A DNA stretch of 64,000 bases from positions 16,909-80,908 of the forward strand of contig CABRHH010000010.1 in the NCBI GenBank assembly GCA_902470695.1, given 5' to 3'. Each line of letters starts with the position of its first letter. Position 1 is the first letter of the stretch. This DNA is from an uncultured Collinsella sp. GTDB lineage: Bacteria > Actinomycetota > Coriobacteriia > Coriobacteriales > Coriobacteriaceae. Positions 25,483 through 35,773 of this stretch are shown in pieces. Below the pieces are notes generated by a model. It was not told the DNA's origin. It searched no databases and worked only from the letters and a program-made list of their open reading frames with translations. Position numbers and translations under genes: made by a program.

Positions 25483-26517
25483 CTACTCTTTGCCCGCATT
25501 GCCGAGGCGAATACGGGGATCGAGGAACGCGTAGCTCACGTCAACGATCAGGTTGATGACCATAACCACGACCACGATGACCGTGACCGAGCCCATAACG
25601 ATGGGCCAGTCGCGCTGGGTGATGGCGGTGTAGGTCTCGCGTCCGATACCGGGCCAGTTGAACACCGTCTCGGTGAGGATGGCACCGGACAGCATGGCGC
25701 CGAAGTCCATGCCGATGTAGGTGACAACCGGGATCAGCGCGTTTTTAAGCGCATGATGGAAGATGATCGAGCCCTTGGACAGACCCTTGGCCTTGGCCGT
25801 GCGGATGTAGTCCTGGTTCATGACCTCGATCAGCTGCGAGCGCATGATGCGCGCGGAGTAGGCAGTGGAAACCGCCGCGAGCGTGAGCGCGGGCAGGATG
25901 TAGTACATCCACTCGGGGAACAGCGCGCGCGGGCCGGCGACGCCCGACACGGGAAGCGCCAAGGCCCCGCCCGTGGCATCCTTCAGCCAGATGCCGAAGA
26001 TCAGCTGCAGCAGCATACCGAACCAGAAGGCGGGCATGGCCACCAGCACCGAGGTGGTGAGCGTTACCAGCACATCCCAGAAGGAATAGCGCTTGATCGC
26101 CGAGATGATGCCCGCGCCGATGCCGACCACCGCCTCGATCACGATTGCGACCAACGCCAACTGCACCGTGTACGGATAGGCCGACAGGATGATCGAATCG
26201 ACCGACGTACCGCGCTGGTACGAGGTGCCCAGGTCCCCATGCAGCAGGCTATTCAGATACGTGAAATAGCGCTCCCACATAGGGGTCTCGATCGTGTCAC
26301 CGTTCTCGTCGTACACGATGTTGCCGTCCGCGTCGGTCTTGATCAGGCCGTGAGCGGCGCGGATGTTCATCTCCGTTACCGGATCGAGCTTCTTCTCGCC
26401 GGCGATCAGCTTGATGGGATCGCCGGGCACGACATTCTGCATGATGAACAGAATGAGCGTGACACCGAGGAAGACAGGGATGAACTGCAGGATTCGCTTG
26501 AGGATGTACCTTAGCAC
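25483..26517 (-). CDS. dppB: dipeptide/oligopeptide ABC transporter permease (DppB/OppB)
   Basis: A 344-residue permease beginning LRYILKRILQFIPVFLGVTL, the conserved first helix. An extracytoplasmic segment (about residues 35-95) follows, then five helices with the EAA-type loop MNQDYIRTAKAKGLSKGSIIFHHALKNALIPV. It starts with GTG 26517 behind AGGGAGGG. A terminator-like hairpin separates it from the upstream binding-protein gene. Confidence 0.93.
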   Translation of the reverse strand: MLRYILKRILQFIPVFLGVTLILFIMQNVVPGDPIKLIAGEKKLDPVTEMNIRAAHGLIKTDADGNIVYDENGDTIETPMWERYFTYLNSLLHGDLGTSYQRGTSVDSIILSAYPYTVQLALVAIVIEAVVGIGAGIISAIKRYSFWDVLVTLTTSVLVAMPAFWFGMLLQLIFGIWLKDATGGALALPVSGVAGPRALFPEWMYYILPALTLAAVSTAYSARIMRSQLIEVMNQDYIRTAKAKGLSKGSIIFHHALKNALIPVVTYIGMDFGAMLSGAILTETVFNWPGIGRETYTAITQRDWPIVMGSVTVIVVVVMVINLIVDVSYAFLDPRIRLGNAGKE

Positions 26518-26640
26518 AGCGATACCCTCCCTTGTCTGGTGGACAGTGCCCGCCGCGGCAGCGAATACCGCGACATAACCCCCTATTATACGGCACCCGT
26601 TTACCGATACTGCGGGGATTGTGCGTAGATATGCAGGCAG

Positions 26641-26681
26641 AATAATAAGAAGCAGGACACCGCGAGCTGCGATGTCCTGCT
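26641..26681 (-). terminator. attenuating terminator between dppA-like gene and dppB
   Basis: On the minus strand GCAGGACA...TGTCCTGC (stem 26673-26680 with 26652-26659, extended by inner pairs) is followed by TTCTTATTATT. It would let only part of the transcription continue into the permease genes, giving more binding protein than permease. Confidence 0.75.
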
Positions 26682-26722
26682 TGCAGACGCTATCGGGTCT
26701 ATGCTCGATGCATGACGAGACG

Positions 26723-28390
26723 CTAGGCGAGCTCAGCGGTCTCGAAGTGCGGGATCGTCTGGGCGTCGTAGTTGAAGCTCTTCAGACGCTCGGAACCCAC
26801 GTAGTTGTGCGCATAGAACATGATCGGGATGACCGGCATGTCCTCGCCGATCTGCGCGCAGATCTTACGGCAGGCGGCGCGACGCTCGTCCTCGTCCTGG
26901 ATCTCACGCGCGGCCAGGATGGCGGCGTCGATCTCGGGCTTGTTGTACTTCTCGTAGTTGTTGTCAGCCGAGCTGAAGAAGTTCGGGTACAGGAAGTTGT
27001 CCATGGTGGGATAGTCGGCCGTCCAGCCCAGGCGCGCCACGGAGAAGTTGCCGTCGCCGAGGTTGGTGAGGTAGGTGGCCCACTCGACCGTGTCTTGGGT
27101 GACGGTGAAGCCCACGGCCTCGAGGTCGAGCTGAATCGCGGACATGAGGTCCTCGTGACCGCCGTCGCCGTTGTAGTTCAACGTGACGGACAGGCCGCGC
27201 TTGCCGTCGGCATCGGCCGGGTACTTGGCGTCGAGGATCTGCTTGGCCTGATCGGGATCGTAGGCGCAGTAGGTCCAGGTGTTCTCCTCATCATCGTCGA
27301 TCGCGGTCGGCATGATGGATGTGGCGGGCTTGCGGCTGCCCTCGTAGAGGGTGTCCACGATGTTCTGGCGGTTGATGGCCAGGGACATGGCGTGACGCAC
27401 GTCGACGTCGGCCAGCACCGGATCGTCGGAGTTGAGGATCAGGAAGTAGGTGGACAGCTCGGTGCCCAGCAGGCACTGCTTGCCCGGGGTGACGGTGTAG
27501 CCGTCCTCGGAGGTGCCGTAGCTGTCCTGGCACTCCTTGATCTTGCCCGTGGGGATCTGGGCAAAGTCGATCGAGCCGGCCTGGAACTCCTTGTAGGCGG
27601 TGTTCGGGTCCTTCTGGATGGAGCAGTAGACGCTGTCGACCTTGGGGGCGTCACCGTAGTAGTCGTCGAACTTGACGAGGTTGATGTACTGGTTGTGCTT
27701 CCAGGCCTCATCCATCTTGAAGGGGCCGTTGCCGATCGGCTGCTCCAGGAAGGAGTCCGGATCGTCGATGGCGGCCTGCGGCACCGGCACCAGGCCCGGG
27801 TGGCAGCAGACGGCCGGCCAGTCGGCCATGGGCGAGGACAGGGTGACCTGCAGGGTCAGCTCGTCAACGGCAACGACGCCGGAGAGCTCATCGGCAGAGC
27901 CGCTGTGGAACTCATCGTAACCGGCAACCGGAGCCAGGTGGTAGGCGATATCGGACGGGGTGTCCTTGACGCCCTTGGAGGACGCAACGCGCTCCCAGCC
28001 GCGCTTGAAGGAGGCGGCATCAACGGCATCGCCGTTGTGGAACTTCATGCCCTCGCGGAGCTTGAAGGTGTAGGTGAGAGCGTCATCGGAGAGCGTGGGT
28101 GCCTCGGCGGCGCACATGGGGACCGCGCTGTTGGTGTCCCAGTCCCAGGTCATAAGGCCATCGAAACAGGCGCGCGCGATGGCGGTGCCCTGGTTCTCCT
28201 GCGCGTTGTACGGGTCGATGTAGGCAGGCTCGCTGAGGTAGAAGCTCAGCACGTTGTCACCGCCGCCCGCCGAGCTGCCGCCCTTGCCGCCGCCGCAGCC
28301 GGCCAGAGCCGCCAGAGCGCTTGCCGCCAGCGTACCGCCGATGAACGTGCGGCGCCCGACGACGGGCTGGGTAAACTTGGGTGTAGCCAT
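26723..28390 (-). CDS. peptide ABC transporter substrate-binding lipoprotein (family 5)
   Basis: A 555-residue DppA-type binding protein, first gene of the dpp operon. The signal is GRRTFIGGTLAASALAALAG with lipobox Cys at residue 32, followed by a Gly/Ser linker. It keeps family motifs such as YIDPYNAQENQGTAIARACF, LTYTFKLREGMKFHNGDAVD, HAMSLAINRQNIVDTLYEG and ARLGWTADYPTMDNFLYP. It is related to the binding protein at 20.2-21.8 kb, and the two may serve the same permease with different peptide ranges. AAGGAGGAAGG precedes the ATG. Confidence 0.92.
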   Translation of the reverse strand: MATPKFTQPVVGRRTFIGGTLAASALAALAGCGGGKGGSSAGGGDNVLSFYLSEPAYIDPYNAQENQGTAIARACFDGLMTWDWDTNSAVPMCAAEAPTLSDDALTYTFKLREGMKFHNGDAVDAASFKRGWERVASSKGVKDTPSDIAYHLAPVAGYDEFHSGSADELSGVVAVDELTLQVTLSSPMADWPAVCCHPGLVPVPQAAIDDPDSFLEQPIGNGPFKMDEAWKHNQYINLVKFDDYYGDAPKVDSVYCSIQKDPNTAYKEFQAGSIDFAQIPTGKIKECQDSYGTSEDGYTVTPGKQCLLGTELSTYFLILNSDDPVLADVDVRHAMSLAINRQNIVDTLYEGSRKPATSIMPTAIDDDEENTWTYCAYDPDQAKQILDAKYPADADGKRGLSVTLNYNGDGGHEDLMSAIQLDLEAVGFTVTQDTVEWATYLTNLGDGNFSVARLGWTADYPTMDNFLYPNFFSSADNNYEKYNKPEIDAAILAAREIQDEDERRAACRKICAQIGEDMPVIPIMFYAHNYVGSERLKSFNYDAQTIPHFETAELA

Positions 28391-29105
28391 GCCTTCCTCC
28401 TTAAATCAAACCTTCCGGGGAGCAGCGACACGGTGACGCACGTACGGCACGCGCATCGGTTGAGCGCCCCTTCAACCGGCTTTCACGCTGCCAGGCATGG
28501 GCGAGCGTGCATTCGGTGTGTCAATACCATAGCGCACTTTTGCATACTGGAGTGAGGACAATCTCCGGAATTGGTTGCAATATCTTTAGTTTGACAAAGT
28601 GTTCACAGCACAGATGCCGTGTATCGGCGTTTTTCTATTCGGTTTTACGCGCAAATGTTTCCAAATTGTATCGTGGACGCCCGTGCATCAAGATGCCCGA
28701 GCTGGCGGGGGACCGGGGCGCGGCTGGAGGCGCGGGGCGGGGCTGGGGCGGGGACGGTCGGGACGGCGGCGCGGGGCTGGGCCGCGACGGAAGCATCTCC
28801 TGCTGGCCGAGCGGGGTGTGGCCGGGGCGGCGGTGTTCCTTGCGGACTTGGAGAGGCGTGGCCGGGGTGGCGGGACAACGCTGCCGCATCGGACGAGACA
28901 CCGCTGCGGATGGGTGCGTGGTGACGCAAAGCGAGGCGGAATCGAGGATGATGGCAGAGCGGAATCGAGCGCGACGGCCGCTGAGCTGCCGATCGAGCGG
29001 GCGCTGTTAGCCTGTGCTACCTTCAGCCGTGCCAACTCGCGCTGTCCGCTGCATGCGCATGTGCATCCAGACGTGCGCATGCGCCACCGGCTGTGATCGC
29101 CTGCA
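28391..29105. other. 700-bp region without a convincing gene
   Basis: Upstream of the dpp operon the plus strand has open frames of up to about 165 codons, but their composition is GGGCGG-rich and arbitrary, and they have no recognisable domain or good ribosome binding site. A TTGACA on the minus strand near 28520 may be the -35 of the dpp promoter, though no good -10 follows at 17 bp. Within 28700-28880 short GGGGC and GGCGG motifs recur without a clean period. Confidence 0.4.
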
Positions 29106-29156
29106 GCTGTCAGCCGTGCGCACATGCACTGTCAGCTGTGCGCTACTGTCAGCTGT

Positions 29157-29301
29157 GTACGACTGTCAGCTGTGTACGGTTTGGTAGCGCTATCAGACAG
29201 AGTCGATACATCCAGAACTCACCTTTGCATCATCTACCAGCTCTTTCTTTTCGCCCATATAACAGTATGCGCATACGATTTGACACAGCTGACAGTCGTA
29301 C
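29157..29301. repeat. 19-bp perfect inverted repeat flanking a 107-bp segment
   Basis: The sequence GTACGACTGTCAGCTGTGT (29157-29175) is repeated in perfect inverse orientation at 29283-29301. On the left side the core CTGTCAGCTGTG occurs about four times in tandem (29106-29178). The enclosed 107 bp are much more AT-rich than the surroundings. The layout resembles a small non-autonomous mobile element, but no target duplication is obvious. Confidence 0.7.
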
Positions 29302-29328
29302 ATACGTGACAGTAACAAGCACGCGGCT

Positions 29329-29427
29329 TTTCTCGTGCGCACCGGCATACCTGGAACGGCCTTTCTCCTGCGCAACCGATACAACAAAAGCGGACTTTCT
29401 CCTGCGCAACCGATACAACAAAAGCGG
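29329..29427. repeat. 34-bp tandem repeat, two near-identical copies plus one diverged
   Basis: The unit starts TTTCTCCTGCGCAACCGATA and continues with CAACAAAAGCGG. Two copies begin at 29362 and 29396; a diverged copy precedes at about 29329. They are identical over 32 bases. No gene overlaps them. Confidence 0.85.
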
Positions 29428-29753
29428 CCTCTCCCCTGCCGGAAGAAGCCGCTTTACAAACATAGCTGGAAGATGTCTCTCTGAGAGGGAGCTAGATGTA
29501 TTCCAAAGACCGAACGCAAAGCTGCGATCGAGCTCGGGTTAGCAGTTTAGCGGTCGAGATACGACCTACCGCGCGCAAGCATCCGTTCGCAGGCAGCCTT
29601 GCAATTCACGAAAGAAGCGGCTGGCAACTCCACCTGCCGAACGTCCAGGACACTGAGCAAACCCGCCGTGGGCAAGCACTCTGCGCAGCCCACATCTCAC
29701 AGCAGCGAGACGAACCCCGCGACACCGAATACGCGGAAAGCCGGTGCAAGCTC

Positions 29754-30040
29754 GGACGCCGACGCCACCCTGCAGGGACCGGCGTCATCCTAGATGCCGA
29801 CGATGCTCTGCGGAAGTTTGCGCCGTCCTGGACACTGGCGTGCTCTGCGGATGCTGATGTCGTCTCGGGAGCTGGCGATGTCCCACATGAGCTGGAACCG
29901 TCCTGGATGTCGACGAAACCCTGCGGGGATCGACACCGCCCCAGATACCGGCGATGCTTTACAGGAACTGGCGTCACCCTAGATGCCGCCGTAGCCCCGC
30001 AAGGCGCCGTCGCGATCTTAGATGCCGACGATACCCTGCG
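29754..30040. repeat. 38-bp tandem array merging into the 3' end of secG
   Basis: Units begin GATGCCGACGATGC, GACACTGGCG, GAGCTGGCGATG, GATGTCGACGAAAC, GATACCGGCGATGC, GATGCCGCCGTAGC at 29793, 29831, 29869, 29906, 29944 and 29982 (periods 38, 38, 37, 38, 38, 39), with a partial unit before 29793. The next unit, at 30021, starts GATGCCGACGATACCCTGCG and is the coding end of secG (reverse complement of its last codons). The array therefore looks like degenerate tandem copies of the secG 3' end. Confidence 0.88.
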
Positions 30041-30272
30041 GGAAGAAGAACATGCACAGCACAACGCACACCGCGAACACCACCGACACGATGACGGTGA
30101 GCTTGTCGAGGTTCTGCTCCATGACACCGGTGGCGGCGCTGGAGTTATACAGCGAGCTGGCGATCATGTCGGACACGCCGGTACCCTTGCCGGAGTGCAT
30201 GAGGACAAGCGCGACCAGCAGCAGGGCGGACAGGCCCCACACCGCGAACAGGACAATCTGGAACGGACCCAC
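30018..30272 (-). CDS. secG: preprotein translocase subunit SecG
   Basis: An 84-residue membrane protein with two helices. The first is FQIVLFAVWGLSALLLVALV, followed by the family loop LMHSGKGTGVSDMI and then the second helix TVIVSVVFAVCVVLCMFFF. SecG is an accessory subunit of the SecYEG protein-export channel. GTG 30272 was chosen because AAAGGAGA lies five bases ahead; an upstream in-frame ATG would add 16 untypical residues. It is the last gene of the pgk-tpiA-gpmI-secG run, as often in Gram-positive bacteria, although a hairpin after gpmI may separate it. Its last codons form the first unit of the neighbouring repeat array. Confidence 0.92.
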   Translation of the reverse strand: MGPFQIVLFAVWGLSALLLVALVLMHSGKGTGVSDMIASSLYNSSAATGVMEQNLDKLTVIVSVVFAVCVVLCMFFFPQGIVGI

Positions 30273-30396
30273 GGAAATCTCCTTTGAGATGCATACACGT
30301 ACAGTGCCCGATAGTAACACAATCGCCTATCGGTGCGGGCACCGGCAGACGGTTGCGAGAAACCTCGACATATGCAGCTTGTGGCAAGTCCCTCTT

Positions 30397-30472
30397 CACA
30401 TGAGCAGGCGACGGCTCCGTCGGCCGGCAGCCGACACATGAGCAGGGGACGGCTCCGTCGGCCGAAAACCGA
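30397..30472. repeat. 38-bp direct repeat upstream of secG
   Basis: CACATGAGCAGG(C/G)GACGGCTCCGTCGGCCG occurs at 30397 and 30435, 38 bp apart and differing at one base. The rest of 30273-30790 contains no gene that I can support. Confidence 0.8.
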
Positions 30473-30788
30473 GAAGGCTCGCCCGACTCCGCCGCAAGGC
30501 GGGTTCCGTCAGGACGGAACCCGGGTGGCAGCCCAAAAGGGAAGCTACTTGCGGAGGGGGCCTGCGCATGCAGCCGGAATGGAATCTGGGTAGTCATCCC
30601 ATGAGCAAAGCGCGATCGGTGAGAAGTCTGGTGAACTCACCGGATGGGATACGGAAGGGCAGCCCATGCGCAAAACCTGCCGCGTGACGCCCAAGCGGGG
30701 ACATGGGAGAAACATGGACCCGGGCAGCCTCTCCCACATGCAGAACCCGAACGCCGCATGCGCCCAAACATGCTGGCGCGTAACCCGG

Positions 30789-30830
30789 TCAACGAAACGG
30801 GGCTGCCGAGCGCATTGCTCGACAGCCCCG
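30789..30830 (-). terminator. intrinsic terminator after gpmI
   Basis: On the minus strand CGGGGCTG-t-CGAGC pairs with GCTCG-g-CAGCCCCG (30798-30830) and is followed by TTTCGTT. It lies about 180 nt past the gpmI stop, beyond the repeat array, so the repeats are transcribed with gpmI. Confidence 0.75.
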
Positions 30831-30842
30831 AAACCACAGCGG

Positions 30843-31030
30843 AATGCCCGCCTTGCAGGAGAGCCGACTTCTCGGCAGAGAGCCCGCTCCCCGACAGGAA
30901 AGCCCACTCCTCGACAGCCCCCGAAATCACAGCGAAAAACCCACCTCGCAGGAAAGCCCGCCTTGCAGGAGGGCCTGCTCCTCGACAGAGAGGCTACTGC
31001 TCGACAGAAGAGCCTACTCCTCGACAGCCA
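30843..31030. repeat. 18-20-bp degenerate repeats merging into the 3' end of gpmI
   Basis: Variants of AGCCTACTCCTCGACAGAG recur side by side: the gpmI coding end (CTACTCCTCGACAGCC at 31014), then CTACTGCTCGACAG, CCTGCTCCTCGACAG, CCCGCCTTGCAGGA, CCCACTCCTCGACAG, CCCGCTCCCCGACAG, CCGACTTCTCGGCAG further left. A longer segment of about 50 bp (CTCGACAGCCCCGAAACCAC and on) is also repeated near 30817 and 30909. As at secG, the array looks derived from the final codons of the gene. Confidence 0.78.
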
Positions 31031-32564
31031 GCACGCGACCGGTCATCTCGGGGCTCGGATCGAGACCGGCCATGGTGAGCATCGTCGGGGCGATGTCGGA
31101 CAGACGGCCATCCTCGATACCGGCGAGCTTGGCGCTCTTGCTCACCACGATGAAGGGCACGCGGTTGGTGGTGTGCGCGGTGAAGGGCTTCTTCACACCG
31201 TCGACCTCGTCAAACATGTGGTCGGCGTTGCCGTGGTCGGCGGTGATCAGCGCGAAGCCGCCCTTGTCGAGAATCGCGGGGATGACCTTGGACAGCGCGG
31301 TGTCCACAGCCTCAACGGCAGCCACAGCGGCATCGAACACGCCGGTGTGACCCACCATATCGCAGTTCGCGAAATTCACGATGTAGAAGTCGGCGCGATC
31401 GCCCTTGATGGCCTCGACCAGCTTCTCGGTAACCTCAGGCGCGCTCATCTCGGGCTTGAGATCGTAGGTGGCGACCTTCGGCGAGGCCACGAGCACGCGC
31501 TCCTCCCCCGCCTTGGGCTCCTCGATGCCGCCGTTCAGGAAGAACGTGACGTGCGCGTACTTCTCGGTCTCGGCGGTGTGGAGCTGCTTCAGGCCAGCCT
31601 CGGCGATGACGTCGGCGAGCACATTTTCGGGGAAGGTCTTGGGGAAGGCCACCTCGACGTCGAACGTCGGGTCGTACTCGGTCATCGTCACGAAGTGGGA
31701 CAGGGCGATCCGCTCGCGCTCGAAGCCGTCGAAGGCCGCGTCGGTGAAGGCGCGGGTCATCTGACGGGCGCGGTCGGGGCGGAAGTTGAAGAAGATCACC
31801 GCGTCGCCGTCGACGATGCCCTCGTTGTGGCAGGCGAACGGCTCGACAAACTCGTCGCCGCGCGGGTCGGTCTCGTAGTAGGCCTTGATACCGGCCACCG
31901 GATCGGTGTCGGCGGAGGAGGCGTTGACGAGCACCTGGTAGGCGCGCTCGATGCGCTCCCAGCGGTTGTCGCGGTCCATGGCCCAGTAGCGGCCCGAAAC
32001 GCTGGCGATGCGGGCATCGCAGCCGGTGTTCTCGGACAGGTCGGCAAGGAAGGCGGCGAGCTCGGACACGTAGCCGGCACCGGACTGCGGGGCGACATCG
32101 CGGCCGTCCATGAAGCAGTGGATGCGCACGCGCTTCACACCGCGCTCGGCGGCCATCTTCACGAGCGCCTCGCAGTGGCTCTGCATGGAGTGCACGCCGC
32201 CGGGGCTCATGAGACCCATGAGGTGCAGGGTCTTGCCGGATGCGGCAACGTCGTCCATCGCCGCGCCGAACACCTCGTTGGTGGCCAGCGAGCCGTCCTT
32301 GATGGCGTTGTTGATGCGGGAAAGCTCCTGGAACACGATGCGACCGGCACCGATGTTGAGGTGACCGACCTCGGAGTTGCCCATCTGGCCCTCAGGCAGG
32401 CCCACATCCTCGCCCGAGGCGCCGAGCGTGGTGTGCGGGTAGTTCGCGTAGAGGCTGTCGATGAACGGCGTGGAGGCGGCAGCGACCGCGTTGTCGGCGC
32501 CCTCGGGCGCCAGACCGCAGCCGTCCATGATCACCAGCAGCGCCGGAAGATGACGGTTAGCCAT
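31014..32564 (-). CDS. gpmI: 2,3-bisphosphoglycerate-independent phosphoglycerate mutase
   Basis: A 516-residue two-metal alkaline-phosphatase superfamily enzyme that interconverts 3- and 2-phosphoglycerate in glycolysis. It shows the first metal site VIMDGCGLAPEG, the phosphoserine motif MGNSEVGHLNIGAGR (Ser near residue 66), FMDGRDVAPQSG, FFNFRPDRARQMTRAF, and the second metal site ITADHGNADHMFD with HTTNRVPFIV at the end. The length is normal for the family. ATG 32564 follows AGGGAAGAAG. It sits between tpiA and secG, probably in one operon with pgk and tpiA. Confidence 0.96.
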   Translation of the reverse strand: MANRHLPALLVIMDGCGLAPEGADNAVAAASTPFIDSLYANYPHTTLGASGEDVGLPEGQMGNSEVGHLNIGAGRIVFQELSRINNAIKDGSLATNEVFGAAMDDVAASGKTLHLMGLMSPGGVHSMQSHCEALVKMAAERGVKRVRIHCFMDGRDVAPQSGAGYVSELAAFLADLSENTGCDARIASVSGRYWAMDRDNRWERIERAYQVLVNASSADTDPVAGIKAYYETDPRGDEFVEPFACHNEGIVDGDAVIFFNFRPDRARQMTRAFTDAAFDGFERERIALSHFVTMTEYDPTFDVEVAFPKTFPENVLADVIAEAGLKQLHTAETEKYAHVTFFLNGGIEEPKAGEERVLVASPKVATYDLKPEMSAPEVTEKLVEAIKGDRADFYIVNFANCDMVGHTGVFDAAVAAVEAVDTALSKVIPAILDKGGFALITADHGNADHMFDEVDGVKKPFTAHTTNRVPFIVVSKSAKLAGIEDGRLSDIAPTMLTMAGLDPSPEMTGRVLAVEE

Positions 32565-32640
32565 AGATACTTCTTCCCTCTTCAAACGAAGGGGCCGCAA
32601 CGCTCGGGTGCGCTGCGGCCCGGTTGCAACAAAACGGATG

Positions 32641-33406
32641 CTACTCCGCGGCCTTCACGACCATGGAGGCGAAATCGGCGGCCTGAAGCGACGCGCCGCC
32701 CACCAGGGCACCGTCGACATCGGGCTTGGCCACGAGCTCGGCGATGTTGCCGGGCTTGGCGGAGCCGCCGTACAGCACGCGGATGCCGTCGGCGAGCTCG
32801 GCACCGAAGATCTCGGCGAGCGCCTCGCGCACCGCGCCGCAGACCTCCTGGGCGTCCTCGGCCGTGGCGGTCTTGCCGGTGCCGATGGCCCAGATGGGCT
32901 CGTAGGCGACGACGAGCTGGTCGGCGCTGGTGATGTCCAGGCCGGTAAGGCCTGCCTTCACCTGGGCGACAACGTGCTCGACGTAGGTGCCGGCCTCGCG
33001 GACCTCGAGCGGCTCGCCACAGCAGAAGATCGGGGTGATGCCGCCGGCGATGAGCGCGGCGGCCTTCTTGTTCTGATCCTCGTCGGTCTCGTGGAAGTAG
33101 TCACGACGCTCGGAGTGGCCGATGATGCAGTACTGCACCGGCACGGACTGAAGCATCGCCACCGAGGTCTCGCCGGTGTAGGCACCGGCGGCCTCCCAGT
33201 AGACGTTCTGGGCGCCCAGCTTAATGGGGCTGGCCTTGATGCCGCCCTTGCAGGAAACGGGACGCAGGTCGACGGTCGGCGGGCAGACGCACACCTCGAC
33301 GCCGGCGGGCACCTCGGGCAGGGCCTCGACGAGCTCGCCTGCGAGCTTGACGGCGTCGGTGATGTCGTTGTTCATCTTCCAGTTGCCGGCGATGAGGGTG
33401 GTGCGG

Positions 33407-33417
<11 letters not shown>
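32641..33417 (-). CDS. tpiA: triosephosphate isomerase
   Basis: A 258-residue TIM barrel. The substrate-binding Asn-Lys is in LIAGNWKMN (residues 8-16), the electrophile His in CIIGHSERRDYF (about residue 101), the catalytic Glu in VVAYEPIWAIGTGKTAT (about 173), and the phosphate-binding loop in YGGSAKPGNI. It interconverts dihydroxyacetone phosphate and glyceraldehyde-3-phosphate. The ATG lies inside the last codons of pgk (11-bp overlap), so its translation is coupled to pgk. Confidence 0.97.
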
Positions 33418-34603
<1,186 letters not shown>

Positions 34604-34662
34604 GTCCAATCCTTTCTGTGGTTCACGCGCTCGGCAGGCGCCGGGCGCGGTGTATCTGCAAC

Positions 34663-34704
34663 AAAAAGGCGCGGCCTGCGGGCTTGATGCCGTAAGGCCG
34701 CGCC
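34663..34704 (-). terminator. intrinsic terminator between gap and pgk
   Basis: On the minus strand GGCGCGGCCT pairs with AGGCCGCGCC (34668-34677, 34695-34704) around a 17-base loop and is followed by TTTTTG. It ends the gap transcript, or at least reduces flow into pgk. Confidence 0.88.
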
Positions 34705-34747
34705 CCTGCGTAAGACGCCTAGTCTAGCTACGAGACGCGTTGCTCAC

Positions 34748-35773
34748 TTAGGCAACGAACTTCTCGAAGTACTTGATGGTGCGGACCATCTGCGAGGTGT
34801 AGGAGTTCTCGTTGTCGTACCAAGCGACGACCTGCACGAGCGTCTGGCCGTTGCCCAGGTCGGAGCACATGGTCTGGGTGGCGTCGAAGATGGAGCCGTG
34901 GGTCTCGCCGATGATGTCGCGGGAGACGATCATGTCCTCGTTGTAGCCGAAGGTCTCGGAGATGGTCTCGGCGTAGGCCTTCATGGCGGCGTTGACCTCC
35001 TCGACGGTGACGGTCTTGTCAACGACGGCGTAGAGGTTGGTCAGCGAGCCGGTGGGCGTAGGAACGCGCTGGGCGGCACCGATGAGCTTGCCGTTGAGCT
35101 CGGGCAGAACCAGGCCGATGGCCTTGGCGGCACCGGTGCTGTTCGGCACGATGTTCTCGGAAGCGGCGCGGGAACGACGCTTGTCGCCCTTGCGCTGCGG
35201 GCCGTCGAGGGTCATCTGGTCGCCGGTGAAGGCGTGGATGGTGGTCATGATGCCGGAGACGATGGGGGCGAAGTCGTTCAGACCCTTGGCCATCGGAGCG
35301 AGGCAGTTGGTGGTGCAGGAGGCGGCGGAGATGATGTCGTCCTCAGCGGTCAGCTGCTCGTGGTTGACGTTGTAGACGATGGTGGGCAGGTCGTTGCCCG
35401 CGGGAGCGGAGATGACGACCTTCTTGGCGCCGGCGTTGATGTGGGCCTGAGCCTTGGCCTTGGAGGTGTAGAAGCCGGTGCACTCGAGCACGACGTCGAC
35501 GTCCAGGTCGCCCCAGGGCAGGTTGTTGGCGTCAGCCTCGGCGTAGATCTTGATCTCCTTGCCGTCGACGACGATGGCGTCATCGGTGGCGGAAACCTCG
35601 TGATCGCGGGAGTAGTTGCCCTGCGTGGAGTCGTACTTCAGCAGGTACGCGAGCATATCGGGAGAGGTGAGGTCGTTGATGGCGACGATCTCGGAGCCCT
35701 CGTGACCGAACATCTGACGGAACGCCAGACGGCCGATGCGACCAAAGCCGTTGATAGCAACCTTAACTGCCAT
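34748..35773 (-). CDS. gap: type I glyceraldehyde-3-phosphate dehydrogenase
   Basis: A 341-residue NAD-type GAPDH. The nucleotide fold starts KVAINGFGRIGRLAFRQM; the catalytic Cys is in ISAASCTTNCLAPMAKGL (about residue 158), the catalytic His in the IMTTIHAFTGDQ region, and the C-terminal ASP-type loop in VAWYDNENSYTSQMVRTI. It catalyses oxidative phosphorylation of glyceraldehyde-3-phosphate. It has its own terminator and probably its own promoter in the 177-bp AT-richer gap after whiA (a TATATT lies at 35847-35852 on the minus strand). Confidence 0.97.
   Translation of the reverse strand: MAVKVAINGFGRIGRLAFRQMFGHEGSEIVAINDLTSPDMLAYLLKYDSTQGNYSRDHEVSATDDAIVVDGKEIKIYAEADANNLPWGDLDVDVVLECTGFYTSKAKAQAHINAGAKKVVISAPAGNDLPTIVYNVNHEQLTAEDDIISAASCTTNCLAPMAKGLNDFAPIVSGIMTTIHAFTGDQMTLDGPQRKGDKRRSRAASENIVPNSTGAAKAIGLVLPELNGKLIGAAQRVPTPTGSLTNLYAVVDKTVTVEEVNAAMKAYAETISETFGYNEDMIVSRDIIGETHGSIFDATQTMCSDLGNGQTLVQVVAWYDNENSYTSQMVRTIKYFEKFVA

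Noticed and set aside
28507..29010. Plus-strand frames of up to 167 codons upstream of the dpp operon
   Set aside because: They have no domain, poor start signals and arbitrary Arg/Gly composition in a GGGCGG-rich region.
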